From the NCBI GenBank assembly GCA_030827595.1, contig JAURED010000001.1:29061-93060 (forward strand): 64,000 bases of DNA, read 5' to 3'. Under the pieces are notes generated by a model. The model had not been told where the DNA came from. It saw only the letters and a program-made list of their open reading frames with translations, and did not search any database. Numbering within the stretch: position 1 is the first letter of the stretch; each line of letters opens with the position of its first letter. Below, one piece after another: positions 47,083 through 56,644 of the stretch. The position numbers and the translations under genes are program-made. Origin of the DNA: Burkholderiales bacterium. GTDB lineage: Bacteria; Pseudomonadota; Gammaproteobacteria; Burkholderiales; Methylophilaceae.

Positions 47083-48102
47083 TTAATTTGCATGAGTCAT
47101 AGCTACAGCTGTGTCAAGCATGCGACAGCTAAATCCATATTCATTATCGTACCAACCAAATACCTTAATCAGGTCTCCCGATGAGGAAACTGTGGTTAAT
47201 AATGAATCAAAATATGCTGAAGCGGTGGTATGGTTAAAATCAATAGATACTAATGGAATATCAGAATACATAAGAATATCTTTGAGTTCATTTTCAGAGG
47301 CATCTTTAATGACCCTGTTCACTTCTGAAGCTGTCACTTTTTCCTTTATTTTTAGGGTTAAATCAACCAATGACACATTAGTTGTAGGAACCCTGATAGC
47401 CACTCCATCTAATTTTCCTTTTAATTCCGGAATCACTAAACCAATTGCAGAGGCTGCTCCTGTTTTGGTTGGTACCATGGATGAGCTTGCTGTTCTCGCT
47501 CGCCTAATATCTTTATGCATATTGTCGAGAAGGGCTTGGTCATTAGTAAAAGAATGGATTGTATTCATTAATCCTGATTCAATAGTTAATTTTTGATTTA
47601 AGGCATGTAAGATTGGTGCAAGACCATTGGTTGTGCAGGATGCATTAGAAACAACCAGATCACTTTTTTTAAGATTTGAGTGATTAACGCCATAGACTAT
47701 TGTCGCATCGACATCAGAATCCCCGGGTGCAGATATGAGAACTTTTTTTGCGCCTTGCTCAAGATGAGTAAGGTTTGATTTTTTACTTCTTAAACTGCCT
47801 GTACATTCCATCACAACATCCACATCCAATTCTCTCCAGGGGAGCTCTTGAGGATCTCTCGTTGCATAATATTTAATCACATCACCATTCAAAGTAAATT
47901 CATTGTCACTCATTTGGATATCGCAATCAAAACGACCGTGAGCTGAATCATATTTAAGCAAATGAAGATTACTTTCCATGGTCCCACGAGCACTTCCATT
48001 GATGGCAACAACTTGAACATCTTTTCTTTTTTGCTCATAAACCGCTCGAAGAATGAGTCGCCCAATTCTTCCAAAGCCTGTGATTGCTATTTTTACAGCC
48101 AT
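47083..48102 (-). CDS. gap: Glyceraldehyde-3-phosphate dehydrogenase, probably NADP-using
   Basis: The 339-residue protein has GFGRIGRLILRA for the dinucleotide fold, the catalytic cysteine in SNASCTTNGLAPI, and HSFTNDQ. Cofactor-selecting residues differ from glycolytic NAD enzymes. The Asp after AVN/AIN is Gly (VAINGSARG), and the LP of the usual DLPHKDLRR is NM (DNMHKDIRR). Changes at these positions favour NADP(H) in studied GAPDHs, so the enzyme may work in the anabolic direction or use both cofactors. The substrate reaction is secure; the cofactor is inferred. No Shine-Dalgarno is obvious. Confidence 0.93.
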   Translation of the reverse strand: MAVKIAITGFGRIGRLILRAVYEQKRKDVQVVAINGSARGTMESNLHLLKYDSAHGRFDCDIQMSDNEFTLNGDVIKYYATRDPQELPWRELDVDVVMECTGSLRSKKSNLTHLEQGAKKVLISAPGDSDVDATIVYGVNHSNLKKSDLVVSNASCTTNGLAPILHALNQKLTIESGLMNTIHSFTNDQALLDNMHKDIRRARTASSSMVPTKTGAASAIGLVIPELKGKLDGVAIRVPTTNVSLVDLTLKIKEKVTASEVNRVIKDASENELKDILMYSDIPLVSIDFNHTTASAYFDSLLTTVSSSGDLIKVFGWYDNEYGFSCRMLDTAVAMTHAN

Positions 48103-48126
48103 TTTTTTATCTTTATTTAAAATTAT

Positions 48127-48158
48127 AAAAAAAGGTATCTCACCTGATGAGATACCTT
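48127..48158 (-). terminator. Rho-independent terminator after tkt
   Basis: On the minus strand AAAGGTATCTCA / TGAGATACCTTT forms a 12-bp stem with a 5-nt loop, followed by TTTTTTTAT. It lies between tkt and gap on the same strand, so it should reduce or separate gap-pgk-purC transcription from tkt. Confidence 0.88.
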
Positions 48159-48184
48159 TAATAGATTAAACTAACATTGAAAGA

Positions 48185-50170
48185 TTAAAGAACAGATTTA
48201 ACTGTTTTCACCACATTCTCAACAGTGAACCCAAAATGTTCAAAAAGCTTTCCACCTGGTGCTGATTCGCCGTAGGTATCAATTCCTACTGATGCTCCAT
48301 CAAGCCCAACATATTTTCTCCAATAGTCTGTAACTCCAGCTTCAAGCGATACACGCTTTACCCCAGGTGTTAGAACAGAATCTTTATAGGCCTGGTCTTG
48401 TCGATCAAAGGCATGAGTACATGGCATCGATACCACTCGTGAAGCGATTCCTTCAGCCTTTAAAGCTTCGCAGGACTTCATTGCAAGATCTAGTTCCGAA
48501 CCGGTAGCAATAAGAATGACTTGATAATTATCACAGTCACAAAGGACGTAACCCCCTTTTTTTATTCCTGCTAATTGGGCATCAGTTCTTTCATGAAAGC
48601 CAACATTCTGTCTAGTTAAAACTAAGCTTGTTGGATTATTAAGGTTTTCAACCGCTTGCACCCATGCAACTGCAGTTTCAGTTGCATCACCTGGACGCCA
48701 CACTTCCATATTTGGAATAAAACGAAGGCCTGAGGTTGTCTCGATAGGTTGGTGGGTTGGTCCATCTTCACCTTGTCCAATTGAATCGTGTGTTAACACA
48801 TAAATAACGCGTTGCTTCATGAGAGCTGACATTCTCATACCATTTCTCATATAGTCCGTAAACATATGGAACGTTCCGCCAAAGGGTAATATGCCGCCGT
48901 GAAGTGCCATACCATTCATAATAGCAGCCATACCAAATTCACGAACACCGTAGGAAATATAATTACCTGGTTTTTTACCACTCACATGTTCAAAGCTTGC
49001 ACAACTTGTGAGGTTTGATCCTGTTAAATCTGCTGAACCTCCAACAAACTCTGGAAGCATTTCAGCTAGTTTAGTAATAGCATTTTGCGATGCTTTTCGG
49101 GTCGCAACTTTGTCTCCAGATGCATTTGTATCTTTAATAAAAGCTTCAGATTTTTTTTGCCAATCTGATGGTAGTTGGTTAGACATTCTTCTTTGAAATT
49201 CTTTTGCCAATTCTGGATGATCTTTTTCATAAGCAGCAAACTTTTCATTCCAAGCAGCTTCACGTTGCTGTCCTTTATCTTTCTGATTCCAACCATCATA
49301 GACATCTTGAGGAATTACAAATGGTTCATGCGTCCATCCTAGTTCTTTTCTTGTTAAAGCAACTTCATCTTCGCCAAGTGCTGCACCATGACAATCATGT
49401 GATCCTGATTTATTGGGGGAACCCTTACCAATAATAGTTTTGCAACAGATTAATGAAGGTTTATCAGTGATTTTTTTAGCCTCTTGAATTGCCTTATCAA
49501 CGGCGTCAAAATCATGCCCGTCGACGTTTCTTACAACATGCCATCCATAAGACTCAAAACGGCCAGCTGTATCATCTGTGTACCAGCCTTCAATATGTCC
49601 ATCAATTGAAATACCGTTATCGTCCCAGAATGCGATAAGCTTACCTAAACCCCATGTTCCCGCTAGTGCACAAGTTTCATGAGAGACACCTTCCATTAAG
49701 CAACCGTCACCTAAAAAGACGTATGTATGGTGGTCAACTATGTCATGACCTGGTTTATTAAACTGATTAGCAAGGAGTTTTTCAGCCATTGCAAATCCAA
49801 CTGCATTACTTATACCTTGTCCTAGCGGTCCTGTTGTAGTTTCAACGCCAGGAGCATATCCATACTCTGGGTGACCTGCACATTTAGAATGGAGTTGTCT
49901 GAATGATTGGATTTCACTCATTGGTAAATCATATCCAGTCAAATGAAGTAGAGAATAAATTAGCATTGATCCGTGACCGTTTGATAATATAAAACGGTCG
50001 CGATTGGCCCAATTTGGATTTACTGGATTATGGTTTAAATGATGATTCCATAACACTTCACCAATTTCGGCCATACCCATAGGTGCGCCTGGATGTCCAG
50101 AGTTTGCCTTCTGAACTGCATCCATCGATAATGCACGGATTGCATTTGCTAATTCTTGTCTACTTGCCAT
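48185..50170 (-). CDS. tkt: Transketolase
   Basis: Transketolase moves two-carbon units between sugar phosphates with thiamine diphosphate. The start at 50170 ([15 protein letters not shown], 661 residues) is preferred over the track's 50209 because a GGGAGA Shine-Dalgarno sits just before it and the alignment begins there. Motifs: [40 protein letters not shown], the ThDP site [14 protein letters not shown], and [14 protein letters not shown]. In a methylotroph it would serve formaldehyde-acceptor regeneration; here that is only inference. Confidence 0.98.
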   Translation of the reverse strand: MASRQELANAIRALSMDAVQKANSGHPGAPMGMAEIGEVLWNHHLNHNPVNPNWANRDRFILSNGHGSMLIYSLLHLTGYDLPMSEIQSFRQLHSKCAGHPEYGYAPGVETTTGPLGQGISNAVGFAMAEKLLANQFNKPGHDIVDHHTYVFLGDGCLMEGVSHETCALAGTWGLGKLIAFWDDNGISIDGHIEGWYTDDTAGRFESYGWHVVRNVDGHDFDAVDKAIQEAKKITDKPSLICCKTIIGKGSPNKSGSHDCHGAALGEDEVALTRKELGWTHEPFVIPQDVYDGWNQKDKGQQREAAWNEKFAAYEKDHPELAKEFQRRMSNQLPSDWQKKSEAFIKDTNASGDKVATRKASQNAITKLAEMLPEFVGGSADLTGSNLTSCASFEHVSGKKPGNYISYGVREFGMAAIMNGMALHGGILPFGGTFHMFTDYMRNGMRMSALMKQRVIYVLTHDSIGQGEDGPTHQPIETTSGLRFIPNMEVWRPGDATETAVAWVQAVENLNNPTSLVLTRQNVGFHERTDAQLAGIKKGGYVLCDCDNYQVILIATGSELDLAMKSCEALKAEGIASRVVSMPCTHAFDRQDQAYKDSVLTPGVKRVSLEAGVTDYWRKYVGLDGASVGIDTYGESAPGGKLFEHFGFTVENVVKTVKSVL

Positions 50171-50317
50171 TCTTAGTTTCTCCCTATTTAATTCGAGGAT
50201 ATAAGCCAATAATAGTTTTTATTTTGACCTAATCTATCCCATATGAATAATTTTGATAATTAATACCAATATAACCTGTAATTATTGCTTAAACCCATAC
50301 AATCATCAAGAATTTGT

Positions 50318-50875
50318 TCAATTTTCTTTCCATTTTATTGAGCAACCAATGCTCGGAATTTGATCTTTTGGTCCTCTTTGTGTTTGAGCAATATATTTCA
50401 TAGCATTAAATAAATCTCTCTCATTGTTTTCAGATGGCTCATTTCTTCCAGTAGAGTCAAATCGACCACGATACTGTAATTCAAATGATCGATTAAACCC
50501 AAAAAAATCTGGAGTACAAATGGCTTCATAGGCTTTTGCAACCTCTTGCGTTTCATCAAAACAATATTCAAATGGAAATTTTTCCTTATTTGCCAAAATT
50601 CTCATATTTTCAAATGAATCCTCTGGATAATTCAATTGATCATTTGCTGAAATAGCGACAGTATTGACTCCATAATCCTTTAATTCTCTAGTGTCATGAA
50701 TCAGTCGAGGTAATATTGCCTTTACGTATGGGCAGTGATTACATATAAACATGATGAGAAGCCCGTTTTTGCCCATTGAATTATTTAGATCAATCATAGA
50801 GTCATTAGTTGAAAGTAAACTGAAAGGTTTTGCTTTCCATCCAAAATTGCACACCGGGCTTGTAAGACTTACCAA
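50318..50875 (-). CDS. Thioredoxin-fold redoxin family protein
   Basis: The 185-residue protein is a cytoplasmic thioredoxin-fold protein with FICNHCPYVKAILPRL, where a CNHCPY replaces the WCGPC motif, and a second conserved cysteine in EAICTPDFFGFN. It matches the AhpC/TSA-Redoxin group of thioredoxin family proteins that keep these two motifs. No signal peptide is present. Partner and substrate are unknown. It is divergent from rsmE with only 28 bp between. Confidence 0.88.
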   Translation of the reverse strand: MVSLTSPVCNFGWKAKPFSLLSTNDSMIDLNNSMGKNGLLIMFICNHCPYVKAILPRLIHDTRELKDYGVNTVAISANDQLNYPEDSFENMRILANKEKFPFEYCFDETQEVAKAYEAICTPDFFGFNRSFELQYRGRFDSTGRNEPSENNERDLFNAMKYIAQTQRGPKDQIPSIGCSIKWKEN

Positions 50876-50903
50876 AACTCTGTCCTTTCTATTAAAATGA
50901 GTT

Positions 50904-51644
50904 ATGCATAGATTTTATCACCCAGAACAGATTTCTTCACCCAGTAAAATTATATTGACTGAAGAAGCTTCAAATCATCTAGCCAGGGTCTTAAGATTAA
51001 AAGTACAGGAGCCCGTTTCAATTTTTAACGGTGATGAATATGATTATCATGGGATTATTCAATCCATTGATAAAAAGAAAGTTTCTATAAATATTGAAAC
51101 AAAATCTCTGAATATTTGTAATCCAAAAATTCATATCTCTTTGATTCAGTCAGTTACATCAAAAGAAAAAATCGACATGATTTTTCAAAAATCTACTGAA
51201 TTAGGCATTTCTTCTTTGCATTTAATTGATTCTGAGCGAAGCAATTTCAGAATACCCGATCATAAAATAGATAGTCGATTAGAGCACCTCAGAAAGGTCA
51301 TTATTGCTGCGTGTGAACAATCAGGCAGATCAAGAATTCCTTCCATAAACAATCGAATCCTCAACTTTAGCGATATAGAGAAGAATAACGAAAACATACT
51401 TAAATTTATTCTTGACCCTCAAGCTGATCAGAGCCTGGGAAAGGTGGAATTCAATAAAATTGAAAAAATAAAAAATATTTTGTTACTTATTGGCCCGGAA
51501 GGTGGATTCACAAACAGCGAAATTATCATTGCAAATAAATTAGGATTTCAATCGATCAATTTAGGTAAAAGAGTTCTTAGAACTGAAACGGCATCACTGG
51601 CTATGTTGAGCGCCATACATATGCTTTTTGGTGATTTTGTATAA
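50904..51644 (+). CDS. rsmE: 16S rRNA (uracil-1498-N3)-methyltransferase
   Basis: RsmE methylates U1498 of 16S rRNA. The 246-residue protein has an N-terminal PUA-like domain (HRFYHPEQ; HLARVLRLKVQEPVSIFNG). A SPOUT domain follows with the knotted SAM site LLIGPEGGFTNSEIIIANKLGFQSINLGKRVLRTETA. ACEQSGRSRIP is also conserved. Length is normal. Confidence 0.97.
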   Translation: MHRFYHPEQISSPSKIILTEEASNHLARVLRLKVQEPVSIFNGDEYDYHGIIQSIDKKKVSINIETKSLNICNPKIHISLIQSVTSKEKIDMIFQKSTELGISSLHLIDSERSNFRIPDHKIDSRLEHLRKVIIAACEQSGRSRIPSINNRILNFSDIEKNNENILKFILDPQADQSLGKVEFNKIEKIKNILLLIGPEGGFTNSEIIIANKLGFQSINLGKRVLRTETASLAMLSAIHMLFGDFV

Positions 51645-51684
51645 TTTACATTTTTTATATTTATATTTATATAAATAATGTAAA
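51645..51684 (+). promoter_or_regulatory. Probable argA promoter and operator palindromes
   Basis: TTTACATT (51645-51652) and AATGTAAA (51677-51684) form a perfect 8-bp inverted repeat with 24 bp between. Inside it is a second perfect 12-bp palindrome ATTTATATAAAT (51665-51676). TTTACA (51645-51650) and TATATA (51668-51673) can serve as -35 and -10 with 17-bp spacing. The right arm would then lie at the transcription start. The layout suits autoregulation by the N-terminal HTH of the next gene, but that is inference. Confidence 0.5.
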
Positions 51685-51693
51685 ATATACACT

Positions 51694-53199
51694 ATGAAGT
51701 TAAAACAACTCAGATTAAGCAGAAAATTAACCATTTCAAAGCTAGGACAGACTTTAGGAATTGATTCTGGTAATTTATCTAAAATTGAACAAGGTAAAAT
51801 TAAGCCTTCAATTAAGGTTTTACATAAGTACTCGGATTTTTTCAATATAAGTGTTGATGAGCTTTTAGGAAAATCATCTCATGATTTTATAACTTTTTTT
51901 AGGTCTGCAGCTCCGTATATACATAGTTACAGAAATAAAATATTTGTTATTGCCTTTGATGGATTTGCAGTTGATAGCAAGGAATTTACTAATTTATGTA
52001 CTGACATCAATTTACTTCATGCTCTGGGTATCAAAATAGTTATAGTTCATGGCATCAGGCCATTCATAGATCAAAGATTGAATCTAGGAAAAATTGACTC
52101 TAAATTCCATAAGAACCAAAGAATAACAACCTCAAGCATGATGCCCCATGTTATTGAGACGAATGGCTTAGTCAGAACCAAAATAGAAGCCGCATTATCT
52201 TCTAACATATACCACAACAATATCTTTAAAAGTGAAATAAAAATTTCATCTGGAAATTTTTTAATGGCTAGGCCTATTGGCGTCATTGATGGTATAGATA
52301 TGGAACATACTGGCTTAATAAGAGAAATTAATCATGAGGCTATTTTGGAAAAATTAGATCATAATGAAATAGTGATGATTTCGCCTATTGGTTATTCGCC
52401 TATAGGCGAAATATTTAATTTATCTTATGAATCATCTGCCAGCATGATTGCCGCAGGATTAAAAGCTGAGAAATTAATTTTTTATACAGAAAATAATGGG
52501 TTACGAAATATCAGAGGTGAGTATTTATCCGAAATGACACTCAATAAAGCTCTAAATCTTTTAAAGCATATAAAACATACAACAGACCCAGAGTATATTG
52601 AAAAAAATACCATTCCAATTCTTGAGGCTGGAATTCAGGCGATTAATAGCGGCCTAAAAAAAACTCATTTGATCAACAGGCATGTGAATGGATCGATCAT
52701 TACTGAATTATTCACAAATTCAGGTCAAGGCACAGTGATTACTCACGAGCAAATAGAAAATTTTAGACAAGCCACACTTTTTGATGCAAAAGTTATTGAA
52801 AAAATGATTAAGCCATTATCTAACAATCAAATTCTGATCCAAAGATCCCTAGATATGATTGAAAAAGATATTAATCATTTTCATATTCTAGAGTTTGATA
52901 ATAAGATTATAGGATGCGCAAAAATATCTCACTTTAATGATATTTCTGAAATAGCATGTTTTGCAATAAACGAGAATTATCAAAATATGGGTTATGGAAA
53001 AAAATTGTTAATGCACTGTGAAAACTATTGTAGACATATAAATCAAAAAACTTTTGTTATGACAACCCAGTCTGCGCATTGGTTTATGGAAAATGGTTAC
53101 CAAAATGCACAAATACAAGATTTACCCTCAGAAAAACAAAGTGAATACTCAAAAGAACGAAACTCTAAGATACTAATTAAAATAATGGAGCAAAAATGA
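51694..53199 (+). CDS. argA: N-acetylglutamate synthase with N-terminal Cro/C1 HTH domain
   Basis: One frame of 501 residues joins three parts. Residues 1-59 form a full XRE/HTH_3 DNA-binding domain ([32 protein letters not shown]). Residues about 65-350 form the amino-acid-kinase-like domain of ArgA ([39 protein letters not shown]). Residues about 355-500 are the GNAT acetyltransferase, with acetyl-CoA motif [12 protein letters not shown] and the closing RNSKILIK. Typical ArgA is 430-450 residues and lacks the HTH. No ATG, GTG or TTG codon lies in frame between residue 36 and the start of ArgA homology, so a separate enzyme cannot be made by ordinary internal initiation. It acetylates glutamate, the first arginine step, and overlaps argB by 4 bp. 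Confidence 0.93.
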   Translation: MKLKQLRLSRKLTISKLGQTLGIDSGNLSKIEQGKIKPSIKVLHKYSDFFNISVDELLGKSSHDFITFFRSAAPYIHSYRNKIFVIAFDGFAVDSKEFTNLCTDINLLHALGIKIVIVHGIRPFIDQRLNLGKIDSKFHKNQRITTSSMMPHVIETNGLVRTKIEAALSSNIYHNNIFKSEIKISSGNFLMARPIGVIDGIDMEHTGLIREINHEAILEKLDHNEIVMISPIGYSPIGEIFNLSYESSASMIAAGLKAEKLIFYTENNGLRNIRGEYLSEMTLNKALNLLKHIKHTTDPEYIEKNTIPILEAGIQAINSGLKKTHLINRHVNGSIITELFTNSGQGTVITHEQIENFRQATLFDAKVIEKMIKPLSNNQILIQRSLDMIEKDINHFHILEFDNKIIGCAKISHFNDISEIACFAINENYQNMGYGKKLLMHCENYCRHINQKTFVMTTQSAHWFMENGYQNAQIQDLPSEKQSEYSKERNSKILIKIMEQK

Positions 53200-54062
53200 C
53201 GCCTAACGATAAAGCCAAGATATTAAGCGAAGCCCTGCCATATATTAAACAGTTTATTGATAAAACCATAGTGATTAAATTTGGTGGCAATGCAATGGTT
53301 GATGAGCAACTGAAGAGTTCTTTTGCGAAGGATGTAGTCCTCCTCAAGCTTGTTGGAATGAACCCTGTAGTGGTTCATGGAGGAGGTCCTCAAATTAATG
53401 AACATCTCGAAAAAATTGGTAAAAAAGGTGAATTTATCAATGGTATAAGAGTTACTGACGAGGAGACAATGGATGTTGTCGAAATGATTTTAGGAGGGCA
53501 AATTAATAAAGAAATAGTCCACCAGATCAATATCCATGGAGGTAAAGCAGTTGGCCTGACTGGGCAAGATGGAAATTTTATTCATGCTTCAAAACTCGAG
53601 ACCATTTCTGAAGGGAAAAAAATTGATTTAGGTTATGTGGGTAAAATCGATTCCATTGACCCAAGTTTAATTCAGTTTCTTGATACCGGTGATTTTATTC
53701 CGGTAATTGCTCCGATTGGAATAGGTCTCGATGGTAAAACCTACAACATCAATGCCGATGTTGTTGCTGGGAAGCTGGCCCAAGTTTTAAATGCAGAAAA
53801 ATTAATACTGATGACCAATACCCAGGGCGTGCTTGATAAAGAAAGTAAACTCATTACAGGAATAAAACCAGCAGATATTGAGAAATTAATACTTAATGGA
53901 ACACTAAGTGGCGGCATGTTGCCAAAAATTGAATCTGCTATGGATGCTGCAAAAGGAGGTGTAACTAGTGTTCATATTATTGATGGTCGCGTTGAACACG
54001 CTCTGTTGCTTGAAATTTTAACCAATCAAGGTGTAGGAACATTAATCAAAGGCAAAAATTAA
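53196..54062 (+). CDS. argB: Acetylglutamate kinase
   Basis: ArgB phosphorylates N-acetylglutamate, the step directly after ArgA. The 288-residue protein has [58 protein letters not shown] and the end [17 protein letters not shown]. The N-terminal helix (residues 1-25) seen in arginine-inhibited hexameric forms is present, so feedback inhibition by arginine is likely. It is coupled to argA by ATGA. Confidence 0.97.
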   Translation: MTPNDKAKILSEALPYIKQFIDKTIVIKFGGNAMVDEQLKSSFAKDVVLLKLVGMNPVVVHGGGPQINEHLEKIGKKGEFINGIRVTDEETMDVVEMILGGQINKEIVHQINIHGGKAVGLTGQDGNFIHASKLETISEGKKIDLGYVGKIDSIDPSLIQFLDTGDFIPVIAPIGIGLDGKTYNINADVVAGKLAQVLNAEKLILMTNTQGVLDKESKLITGIKPADIEKLILNGTLSGGMLPKIESAMDAAKGGVTSVHIIDGRVEHALLLEILTNQGVGTLIKGKN

Positions 54063-54682
54063 AAAGACTTTGGGTTTTTGATTTAGACGATACACTTCAT
54101 TTAGCCAGCCCTGATGTATTTGAATTAATCAATCAAGATATGACCAAATATATCTCGAATGTCTTAAATATTTCCAAAGAAAATGCAGATAAAATTCGGA
54201 TGGATTATTGGCAAAGATATGGCTCTACATTAAGAGGTCTTCAAATAAATCATCGAATTCAAACAAATGATTTTTTGAAAAAAACACATGATCTTAAAAA
54301 AATTGAATCAAAAATTAAACCAGTAGGATATATAAAAAAAATTATGCATTCCATTCGTGAGGATAAAATTGTTCTTACAAACGCTCCAAAACATTATGCA
54401 GATTTTGTGTTAAAAAAAATTGGTATTTTTCATCATTTTAAAAAAATAATTTGTATTGAGGATAATTTTTATATTCCAAAGCCGAATCAAAATGTATTTA
54501 AGAGAGTGAAAAAATTACCTTATGAGAAATTTATTTTAATTGATGACAATAAAGAAAATTTAAAACAAGCCTTTTTTTGTGGATTTATAACATTACATTT
54601 ATCCTGCATTAGAGAGCAAAATGCATATATAAATTTCAGATTAAATCAATTAAATAAAATTTTAAAACTCAAAAATATTTAA
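54041..54682 (+). CDS. HAD pyrimidine 5'-nucleotidase, probable AUU start
   Basis: The track's ORF (54140) lacks the catalytic N-terminus. The same frame upstream encodes [19 protein letters not shown] with the HAD nucleophile DxD, directly after argB. That frame is open only back to 54014 and contains no ATG, GTG or TTG before 54140. The best start is ATT at 54041, seven bases after AAGGTG, giving 213 residues, the family's usual size. Later motifs are [14 protein letters not shown] and [14 protein letters not shown]. Homologues dephosphorylate UMP/CMP or modified pyrimidine nucleotides. Alternatives are a decayed start or a sequence error. It overlaps argB by 22 bp and cca (opposite) by 21 bp. 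Confidence 0.75.
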   Translation: MNQRQKLKRLWVFDLDDTLHLASPDVFELINQDMTKYISNVLNISKENADKIRMDYWQRYGSTLRGLQINHRIQTNDFLKKTHDLKKIESKIKPVGYIKKIMHSIREDKIVLTNAPKHYADFVLKKIGIFHHFKKIICIEDNFYIPKPNQNVFKRVKKLPYEKFILIDDNKENLKQAFFCGFITLHLSCIREQNAYINFRLNQLNKILKLKNI

Positions 54683-55762
54683 TAGCTCAATTCTCTTTTT
54701 AGTAAGATATTCATTAATTGCTTGACCAGTTAAATTTGTTGGAAGTGATATTGGATGTGAGGCGTAATGAATTCGTAAATGATCGAAATAAATTAATATT
54801 TTTGAAACAACCTGCTGATATGCATCGGCATTTAGTTGAAACAAAAGTAAAATTTCATTTAATTTTTCATCTCGCCCAAAAAAACCAATATCTTTTAATA
54901 ATTTATATTTTTCATTAATACTTAAATTAAGAAAATTCTCTAGTTTTTGATGTATTTTAAAAAATAGATCGATAATAGCTTGGTCTTTTTTTGAAAAATT
55001 CGTTACATAGTTTTCGTTTAAACTAAAATTAAATTTATTCTGAAAAAAAAGCCACAATAAATTAAATCTTACTTTTAAAAAAAATGAGGACAAAAAGAAT
55101 GGTTTGAAACATTCAGATAAATTGTTTAACTTCTGATTATCAAACGTAAATAATTGATCACTTGCTCCAATATCATTTAATGTTTTAAAGAAAATATAAC
55201 CATGCCTCAATAAAAATACTTTTTTTAATTCCAGCATTATCCGATCAACAGATAAAAACTGTAGTTCTTTGTTTGCTACCATGTTTAATAAATATTTTTT
55301 TGTATCATCCTCGATCTGAAAATCTATGAATTTTGCTTGAAATCTACAAACCCTCAATATTCTTAATGGATCTTCTGAAAAAGCAGAAGAAATATGCCTT
55401 AAAACTTTGTTTTGCAAATCTTTGACGCCATTAAAGGGGTCGATAATTTTTCCACATTCATCTTTTGCAATCGCATTAATAGTCAAATCTCTACGCTGTA
55501 AATCTTCTTCAAGGGTAATCTCAGGACTTGTAAAAAACTTAAAACCTTTATAGCCAAATCCCTCTTTTTTCTCTGTTCTTGCGAGAGCATATTCTTCAAA
55601 GGTTTTAGGATGAATAAATACCGGGAAGTCTTTACCTACCGGTTTGAAATTATTTTTTACCATTTCTTCAGGGGTTGCCCCAACCACAACATAGTCTTTT
55701 TCAAAGAACGGCATCTTAAGCAATTCATCTCTGACTGCGCCGCCAACAAGATATATTTTCAT
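54662..55762 (-). CDS. cca: CCA-adding tRNA nucleotidyltransferase
   Basis: Cca builds or repairs the 3' CCA of tRNAs. The 366-residue class II enzyme has LVGGAVRDELL, the catalytic EKDYVVVGATPEEMV, ALARTEKKEGFGYKGF, RRDLTINAIA, and DPLRILRVCRFQAKF in the neck. The C-terminal half is short and poorly conserved, and I see no HD phosphohydrolase motif as in the 412-residue E. coli enzyme. All four tRNAs in this window already encode CCA, so repair is its likely main job. It overlaps the upstream gene by 4 bp. Confidence 0.93.
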   Translation of the reverse strand: MKIYLVGGAVRDELLKMPFFEKDYVVVGATPEEMVKNNFKPVGKDFPVFIHPKTFEEYALARTEKKEGFGYKGFKFFTSPEITLEEDLQRRDLTINAIAKDECGKIIDPFNGVKDLQNKVLRHISSAFSEDPLRILRVCRFQAKFIDFQIEDDTKKYLLNMVANKELQFLSVDRIMLELKKVFLLRHGYIFFKTLNDIGASDQLFTFDNQKLNNLSECFKPFFLSSFFLKVRFNLLWLFFQNKFNFSLNENYVTNFSKKDQAIIDLFFKIHQKLENFLNLSINEKYKLLKDIGFFGRDEKLNEILLLFQLNADAYQQVVSKILIYFDHLRIHYASHPISLPTNLTGQAINEYLTKKRIELLNIFEF

Positions 55763-56643
55763 AATTCTCTAATGTAGGTTTTAAGATCTTTTAAATTGGT
55801 TAAAAATTCATACGCATGATTTACATCACAAATATTATCAACTTTTAGTGATTTTAAATTATCTCTTGTTATTATTTTGTATGGACTCAATTCAAGAATA
55901 GACACCAAGGGCAATTCTAAATATTTAGGAAGTTTAATTAATAAACATTTAATTTTTTTAGTTTGTTTTAATAGTTTTAAAATTTGATAAAAAGAATATT
56001 TTTGATGCCCACCGAGGTTAAACAATCGGGATTCAAACTTATTATTATCAAGAAGTTGAGCGATAATAGCATTTAAATCTTTAACTGAGATTGGCTGAAA
56101 TAAAGATTGATGCGATATTACGCTCATGAAAGGAAAAAATTTCATCAATTTATAAAAAAGATTTATAAACTTATCATTTTTACCAAAAACGATTGAGGGT
56201 TTAAGAATATAAGTTTTAATTTTATTCTTAGACTTTAGCAATTCATGTTCGCCATTAAATTTTGATTCTAAGTAATTACTCTGCTTTGTTTCAGATTTAA
56301 GTGCACTCATGTGAATAAATTTAGATACCTTTGATTTAATACAGGCCTCTTGGATTATTTTTGGATAGTCAGTATGAATTTGTTTAAATGTATTAAATTT
56401 ATTTTCATGCAAAATACCTATTAAATTAATCACAGCGTACGAATTTTTTAACAAATCTATTATTTCTTTTTGGTTAAATTGATTTATTTTAGAAAACTTT
56501 ACATTGGGCAAGACTTTAAGATCTTTTATCTTATTTTCATGACGTGAAACAATTTGAATGTGTAGATTAGGATTTTTTGATAACTCAATTATTAATTCTT
56601 TTCCAATAAACCCTGAGCCGCCAAAAATTGTTACTAATCTCAT
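55759..56643 (-). CDS. NDUFA9-like NAD(P)-binding protein (atypical SDR)
   Basis: The 294-residue protein has an N-terminal Rossmann motif TIFGGSGFIGKELI, VINLIGILHENKF, and KFIHMSALKSETKQSNYLESKFNGE followed by YILKPSIVFGKND, the pattern of complex I NDUFA9-type atypical short-chain dehydrogenases. The strict YxxxK triad is not clear. In bacteria such proteins often lie near cell-wall or tRNA genes and have no proven function. It is coupled to cca by an ATGA overlap and follows the 59-residue membrane gene after 1 bp. Confidence 0.85.
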   Translation of the reverse strand: MRLVTIFGGSGFIGKELIIELSKNPNLHIQIVSRHENKIKDLKVLPNVKFSKINQFNQKEIIDLLKNSYAVINLIGILHENKFNTFKQIHTDYPKIIQEACIKSKVSKFIHMSALKSETKQSNYLESKFNGEHELLKSKNKIKTYILKPSIVFGKNDKFINLFYKLMKFFPFMSVISHQSLFQPISVKDLNAIIAQLLDNNKFESRLFNLGGHQKYSFYQILKLLKQTKKIKCLLIKLPKYLELPLVSILELSPYKIITRDNLKSLKVDNICDVNHAYEFLTNLKDLKTYIREL

Positions 56644-56644
56644 A

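Noticed and set aside
47111-47596. 161-aa plus-strand ORF inside gap
   Set aside because: Antisense shadow of a well-conserved gene; no recognisable protein features.
50171-50209. Longer transketolase start
   Set aside because: The Shine-Dalgarno GGGAGA directly precedes ATG 50170, and family homology begins there.
54140-54682. ATG 54140 as start of the nucleotidase
   Set aside because: It removes the HAD nucleophile motif, which is encoded in frame just upstream.
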